This document shows positions 61,251 to 64,000 of a DNA stretch of 64,000 nt, one piece after another. A program made the translations under genes and the position numbers. The DNA comes from Kryptolebias marmoratus (taxonomy: Eukaryota; Chordata; Actinopteri; Cyprinodontiformes; Rivulidae): the NCBI RefSeq assembly GCF_001649575.2, contig NC_051449.1, forward strand, positions 13,640,374-13,704,373, written 5' to 3'. The first letter of the stretch is position 1. Each line of letters starts with the position of its first letter. The notes beneath the pieces are model-generated. The model did not search any database. It saw only the letters and a program-made list of their open reading frames with translations, and had not been told where the DNA came from.

Positions 61251-64000
61251 ACTAAACAAACAAACAACAAGGAAACAACTAAATAAATAAAAATTGTCAT
61301 TTTGTTTCAGCATTGCGAGCATTGTTTCGCCAACATGTCTTAAACTATATTATGCTGCTGGTGTTAAACATCAGACTGTATTAATTCAGTCACATGCTTC
61401 ACTTACTGGAGAGTCTCAGCCCTCATGCGTACAGATCACCGTGTACAAATGAGCGACTGGCAAAGCTTGATAATCCAATCTATCATGCTGCTCTGTTTAT
61501 TTGATCGGTCACGATGAAGAGTTAGTATGAACAGTTTGAAGAGCTGTGAATAAGAAAAGTATAGAAAAAATATCAAATGTTGTAACTGAGACAGGCTGCA
61601 ATGAGTACCTTTACCTCCCGGACTCTTTTAATGCAGAGTCATGCTGGGCTTTAATATGTTCATAACTGTCTTGAAGAAATAATCAAGATATTTTCATAAA
61701 AAAGACTAAGATGAAAGCATATTGCATCAGAACCATGCACGTACATTGGCTGACAGTAAATTAAAATAAAAAAAAATAAGATAAGAGCAAACATTTTCTA
61801 AATTCAACTTTTGCAAGTTTATCAGTGGGAAAACAAACAAACAAAAAAGTCAACACATGAAGACAGCCACATGAAAAGTTATGTTAAAGAAGCTCCTGTG
61901 GCATCTACAAGCAGTGTCAGAAAGTGATTGACGGTACAGCACCATCTATTGTCTGAGCAACAGTGACAGAAAGAGAAACCACACAGGAGAGGATGTGAGA
62001 CAGTATGACTCAGGGCTATGAAGTCGGAGTGGGTTTATGCAGAGATTAAAGGATTGAAGTGTTGGGGAGAGAAAGTGTGGGCTGACAGACAGAGAGTCTG
62101 CCAAAGTCCTGAAGCCTGCTGGAGAGAGAAACACAAACAGTTGCTCATCAAAAAATCGTCCAATAAAACCAAGTCCCAGCACTGGCTCTGTGGAGGGTGA
62201 CGATCAATAGTTTTATTATCTCAGCACGGGATTACATATAAATCTCAGGGTTTTGCTAAGGCAAGGAGCTTCATGGTAAATAAGGCTGTTAGTCTGGATC
62301 TTCACTGGAGTTACACAGTAACTCTTCATCAGCAGCAAACTTCTACATGTAAGTTACTGCACACTTTAAATCAGAAAAAGTTTTACCTTCATCATCCCAA
62401 AAAAGTAATATGATCCTGTTTACAGAAAACAAAGAAGATAAAGAAGCATTAAATATAATTCATATTTTATTTGAACAAAATCTTTCTCAAATACTCCTCT
62501 CTAAACGTCCCTCACACTAATAAACTAAGTCAAAATTATCAGTGCTTTAGATTTATTTAGGTTTTTGTTTTTAATTATAAATGTGATTTGATCCCGGACA
62601 ACAAAGTTACTAATGTGTTAAAGTAATCAGTGACCTGTATGAAGGAAGATCCAGTCCCTTCTAGGGGCACATCTAAAATAATTAACAAAACAAAACAAAA
62701 TTCACACATGAAATATTCTCTTTAGAGCTTTACACTAATCTCTTTTTACCAATTCTCTTTCACAGCTCTCATTAGACAAACAAGCAGCTGTTCAAGGCAA
62801 ATAAATGACTTTAAAAGCTGCTCAGTATCAAACACCATCACCCAGCTACTGGATGCTGCAGGGTCTTTAGCGTCTCAAGAGACAGAAATTAAACTAAGAA
62901 GTTTTTGTTTCAGCATTAAGTTGTAATGTTATATGTAGTTTATAGGATGACAACACCTCTCCGACGGCAAGACTTTAGGCTAAACTTGGCACATAAACAG
63001 AAATATTTATTAATGTTTTAAAGAATATGACTACTCTCAAATAAATGATTAATATTGTAGTAAATTAAAGGCCTATTATTCCTTGCTGGAATGCATTTCA
63101 CCTCCACTGTTCATGCCAGGCTTTTAGAGTAAAATCAACTTATAATGAGAAATGACGTAGTTATAGCCTTTTGGGTCAATTTTTTTTAAATAACCTTATG
63201 TGCAGCCTCATGTAACATTAACAGATATTACTGTCTTGAATTGGGTTGACTCCAAAGGTTAATAAGTTAAAAATTTTGGGCAAAAACATTGACATATTTC
63301 AGGTGTTCAGAAACAAACCAGATGAATAATACTGTTGCTAATGGCCTTTTGAATATATCAGCAATCGCACTTAAATGTGAACACATTTATTTATTTATTT
63401 TATAAAACTGTTGATGTGTTTACAGCCTGTATTCTGATGTCAGGGTTTACAGGCTCACAGCTCGAGACAGATCCCAGTTTCCCGTAACACTTGTTCCTCA
63501 GAAGGCATTTTCTGAAAGGACTTTAAAACTAGACAGGAAGTAAACAACCGCAATAAAAATCTTCTGGCTGCTGCTGAGAGTAAAGCAAACACAAACTTAC
63601 AACAGATCGTATTGTACAGGGATATGGTCCATTCAGTCATAGAAAATAAGAATTTACTCTAAACTCGTTTTTGGTCCAAAGGCTGGACTTGCTTCATTCT
63701 GATCAAATGCTCTCCTGTCACACACACACACACACACACACATACTCACTGTGCCCAAACTCTTGCAGTGGTGGTGTTAATTAGAGTTTTGCACAAATGA
63801 AGGCAGATGTGCTCCAGCCCATTCTTAAGGTCAATTTTCTGTGACAGTAAGAGCTTCACAATCCTAAGACCCAATTATTACAAGGATTTATTTATTATCC
63901 CACCGAATGGATGTAATTACATTCAATCATTCGGTGTAACGGTTAGGAGTGGGATGGCAGGTGTTACCTTCAGCTTTTAGAAAGGACATTAGTTAATCAA

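Larger units (their letters stand above)
51321..64000. other. Gene-free, repeat-rich flank downstream of hcn2
   Basis: No open frame here resembles a known protein except transposon debris. The region carries the repeats listed separately, CA runs (52124-52143, 63720-63740), a homeobox-rich candidate element (60420-60530) and a nested palindrome (63901-63936). The next gene lies beyond the right edge. Confidence 0.6.

Overview
The window is vertebrate nuclear DNA, almost certainly from a teleost fish, and probably a percomorph. Evidence for this is GT-AG introns, AT-rich non-coding DNA, fish-type interspersed repeats (a tRNA-like SINE, the TATATAGCGCC repeat, a (GGAT)n-tailed non-LTR element, an L1-like LINE, a Tc1 remnant), and three genes whose proteins align residue by residue with vertebrate families. 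No prokaryotic, viral or organellar gene set is present. The species cannot be fixed from the sequence.

Layout: (1) 1-3788, minus strand: the first eight coding exons of sugp1, a splicing factor with two SURP modules. Its G-patch end lies beyond the left edge. (2) 3789-4386: a short head-to-head spacer with ETS-type sites, probably a bidirectional promoter. (3) 4387-10533, plus strand: complete rnf126, a RING-H2 E3 ubiquitin ligase in nine coding exons, with a truncated L1-like LINE in intron 1. Its 3' UTR ends near 11.44 kb. (4) 11.44-16.39 kb: intergenic, with a MITE-like element. (5) 16394-46223, plus strand: complete hcn2, a hyperpolarisation-activated, cyclic-nucleotide-gated channel in eight coding exons (1173 predicted residues), with two introns of about 10 kb. 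An apparently long 3' UTR runs to a strong poly(A) signal at 51299. (6) About 51.3-64 kb: gene-free and repeat-rich. It holds two inverted copies of a composite repeat, an internally deleted LINE with a 164-bp (ATGG)n tail, a (GAAA)n tract, a Tc1 transposase remnant and several SINE copies.

The three genes are neighbours but are not known to work in one pathway: RNA splicing, protein quality control by ubiquitination, and pacemaker current. RNF126 and HCN2 also lie close together on human 19p13.3, which supports calling the channel hcn2 rather than another paralogue.

The observation most worth following up is in sugp1. The two SURP-starting exons (5 and 7) have equal length and phase, and nearly identical 21-nt intronic 3' splice sites. 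Each site carries a second AG exactly 11 nt upstream, the kind of site that SUGP1/SF3B1 is known to police. No classical new operon-like or defence-like system was seen. All exon boundaries come from splice signals, reading phase and recalled family sequence, without transcript data.
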